Shown piece by piece: positions 6,404 to 7,512 of a stretch of 7,512 nt of DNA. The first letter of the stretch is position 1. Each line of letters opens with the position of its first letter. Under the pieces are notes generated by a model. It ran no database searches and was not told the DNA's origin. It saw nothing but the letters and a program-made list of their open reading frames with translations. The translations under genes were made by a program, and so were the position numbers. The stretch comes from Spirochaetaceae bacterium (lineage in GTDB: Bacteria > Spirochaetota > Spirochaetia > DSM-2461): NCBI GenBank assembly GCA_016342385.1, contig JAEINM010000195.1, positions 1 to 7,512 on the forward strand, given 5' to 3'.

Positions 6404-6803
6404 ATGTCATTTTCCGGCAGACCGTACAACCCAGCACATGAACATGGGTTTTCTGAGGTTTTTCAAAGACCCGTGCTACAACCCATCCGGAATCGGGAAT
6501 TTCTGCCTTGCAGTAGGGGCAGGTTCTCACGACATCTCTTTTTTCTTTTACCCGGGGGTGATCTCTATAGCAGAAAGGGCAGCCGTAGATATACATCATC
6601 CCGTCGGGTTTCCCCGGGTAGAGGTGGGAGTGAACAGTTTCCCCTTTTAGAAGAGGTGTCCCGCAGATAGGGCAGTTGCGATAGGCATTTTCAGCCCGGA
6701 ATACTTCAGAATCATCAGCTATAGGTCTTTTTTTTAGCAGGGATATTATCATGATAATGAGAATTGATGCGAGAATGCAGGCTACTGTGATCTTAATTAA
6801 CAT
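6402..6803 (-). CDS. Membrane-anchored protein with duplicated zinc ribbon, 133 aa
   Basis: Residues 3-23 are one hydrophobic helix followed by KKR (24-26). This suggests a signal anchor with the soluble part probably facing the cytoplasm by the positive-inside rule. The soluble part holds two four-cysteine zinc-ribbon units: C44-x2-C47 with C75-x2-C78, and C95-x2-C98 with C126-x2-C129. Both pairs are separated by exactly 27 residues and end in GCxxC, so the domain looks internally duplicated. Histidines near the second half of each unit (H58, H60; H120, H122) may contribute. Zinc ribbons of this type usually mediate protein or nucleic-acid contacts; no enzyme motif is seen. I do not recognise a named family. 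ATG 6803 is the only start, because an in-frame stop lies at 6815-6813. Its Shine-Dalgarno is weak (AGGT, 11 bases upstream). It diverges from rsmI across 64 bases. Confidence 0.78.
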   Translation of the reverse strand: MLIKITVACILASILIIMIISLLKKRPIADDSEVFRAENAYRNCPICGTPLLKGETVHSHLYPGKPDGMMYIYGCPFCYRDHPRVKEKRDVVRTCPYCKAEIPDSGWVVARVFEKPQKTHVHVLGCTVCRKMT

Positions 6804-6867
6804 TATCTTATTCTACCTGTAGTCCAGACAGTAGGCAAGATGGGGATTAATCTTTAAAATATTTAAC

Positions 6868-7512
6868 ATGGGTGATCTTTATATTGTTGCAACACCGATC
6901 GGAAACCTGGAAGATATGACATTCCGGGCTGTACAGATTTTAAAAGATGTAGATATTATTGCCTGTGAAGACACCAGAACTTCAGCGAAGCTCTTAAATC
7001 ATTATGGTATACATAAGCATTTGATCAGCTGTCGTGCCAGAAATGAAGTGAATAGTGCGGCGGGAATTGTCAAGCTTCTCCAAGAGGGAAAAGATGTGGC
7101 CTATGTCTCAGATGCCGGTAGTCCCGGAATTAGTGATCCCGGTTCAATTCTTGTCCGGCAGGCTAGAGATCACGGGTTCAGGATAATTCCTGTGCCGGGT
7201 CCATCAGCACAGACAGCTCTGGCCAGTATCGGTGGTTATAAAGGTAAGACCCTTTTGTTTGAAGGGTTTCTGCCACAGAAGTCAGGTAAGCGGAAAAAAC
7301 GGCTGAGAGAGCTTTTAGATAGGGAAGAGGCTTTTATCGTATATGAATCTCCCTATAGAATTGAAAAATTATTGACTGAATTAGTAGAACTTGAACCGGA
7401 ACGAACTTTGTTAATTGGAAGAGAAATGACTAAAATTCATGAGCAATATGTCGAGGGTAATAGTAAAACTCTTCTTGAAATGCTGGGAAAAGAGGTTACA
7501 ATTAAAGGTGAG
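6868..7512 (+). CDS. rsmI: 16S rRNA (cytidine(1402)-2'-O)-methyltransferase RsmI, 5' part (215 codons)
   Basis: RsmI uses S-adenosylmethionine to methylate the ribose 2'-O of C1402 in the decoding centre of 16S rRNA, fine-tuning start-codon recognition; it acts in the cytoplasm. The hallmark blocks appear in order: LYIVATPIGNLED (4-16), ACEDTRTSAKLL (32-43), VSDAGSPGISDPG (80-92), VPGPSA (109-114), FEGFLPQKSGKRKKR, VYESPYRIEKLL, and GREMTKIHEQYVEG near the edge. The family is usually about 275-290 residues, so roughly 60-75 C-terminal residues lie beyond the window. The conserved 'yHeHNE' segment reads SCRARNE (54-60), a local deviation. ATG 6868 gives the standard N-terminus and an in-frame stop at 6832-6834 limits extension, yet no Shine-Dalgarno is close by: GGGG at 6842-6845 is 22 bases away. 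TAAAAT (6855-6860) could be a -10 only if the message were nearly leaderless. Confidence 0.97.
   Translation, partial: MGDLYIVATPIGNLEDMTFRAVQILKDVDIIACEDTRTSAKLLNHYGIHKHLISCRARNEVNSAAGIVKLLQEGKDVAYVSDAGSPGISDPGSILVRQARDHGFRIIPVPGPSAQTALASIGGYKGKTLLFEGFLPQKSGKRKKRLRELLDREEAFIVYESPYRIEKLLTELVELEPERTLLIGREMTKIHEQYVEGNSKTLLEMLGKEVTIKGE

Noticed and set aside
6404..6670. Two overlapping + strand open frames opposite the zinc-ribbon gene.
   Set aside because: The - strand frame has a membrane helix and two matched CxxC pairs; the + frames are low-quality Arg/Ser- or Phe-rich shadows.

Overview
The window looks like chromosomal DNA from a free-living spirochaete-like bacterium. This is an inference from three things: AT-rich DNA with mixed codon use, two lipoproteins with clear lipoboxes, and a large ATPase-like/HDOD signalling protein. 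No rRNA or other phylogenetic marker is present to prove it. The only housekeeping gene is the 5' part of rsmI at the right edge, which is cut by the window end. There are no tRNA, rRNA, CRISPR, insertion-sequence or phage features.

Layout, left to right. A small lipoprotein gene (103-522, +) faces a 496-residue regulator (585-2075, -) whose N-terminal half resembles a GHKL ATPase and whose C-terminal half is an HDOD/HD domain. The two converge on a shared hairpin terminator (547-577). Divergent from the regulator is a likely three-gene operon on the + strand: a TetR-family repressor (2203-2808, possibly from GTG 2185), then two paralogous six-helix membrane proteins resembling DUF4386 (2836-3579 and 3613-4329). 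A perfect 12-bp inverted repeat (2154-2165 / 2185-2196) sits just upstream of the repressor and is the best candidate for its operator.

The operon converges with a 564-residue lipoprotein gene on the - strand (4470-6164, TTG start with a good Shine-Dalgarno), which ends at a strong rho-independent terminator (4397-4427). Upstream of it is a 237-base AT-rich spacer with promoter-like and hairpin elements. Beyond that lies a small membrane-anchored protein with a duplicated zinc ribbon (6402-6803, -), divergent from rsmI (6868 to the window end, +) across only 64 bases.

Working together: the TetR protein probably controls its own operon and thus the two membrane proteins. The ligand and the job of the pair are unknown. 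The other genes look like independent single-gene units. The most system-like element is the TetR/operator/twin-membrane-protein cassette; nothing here can be declared a new biological system from sequence alone.
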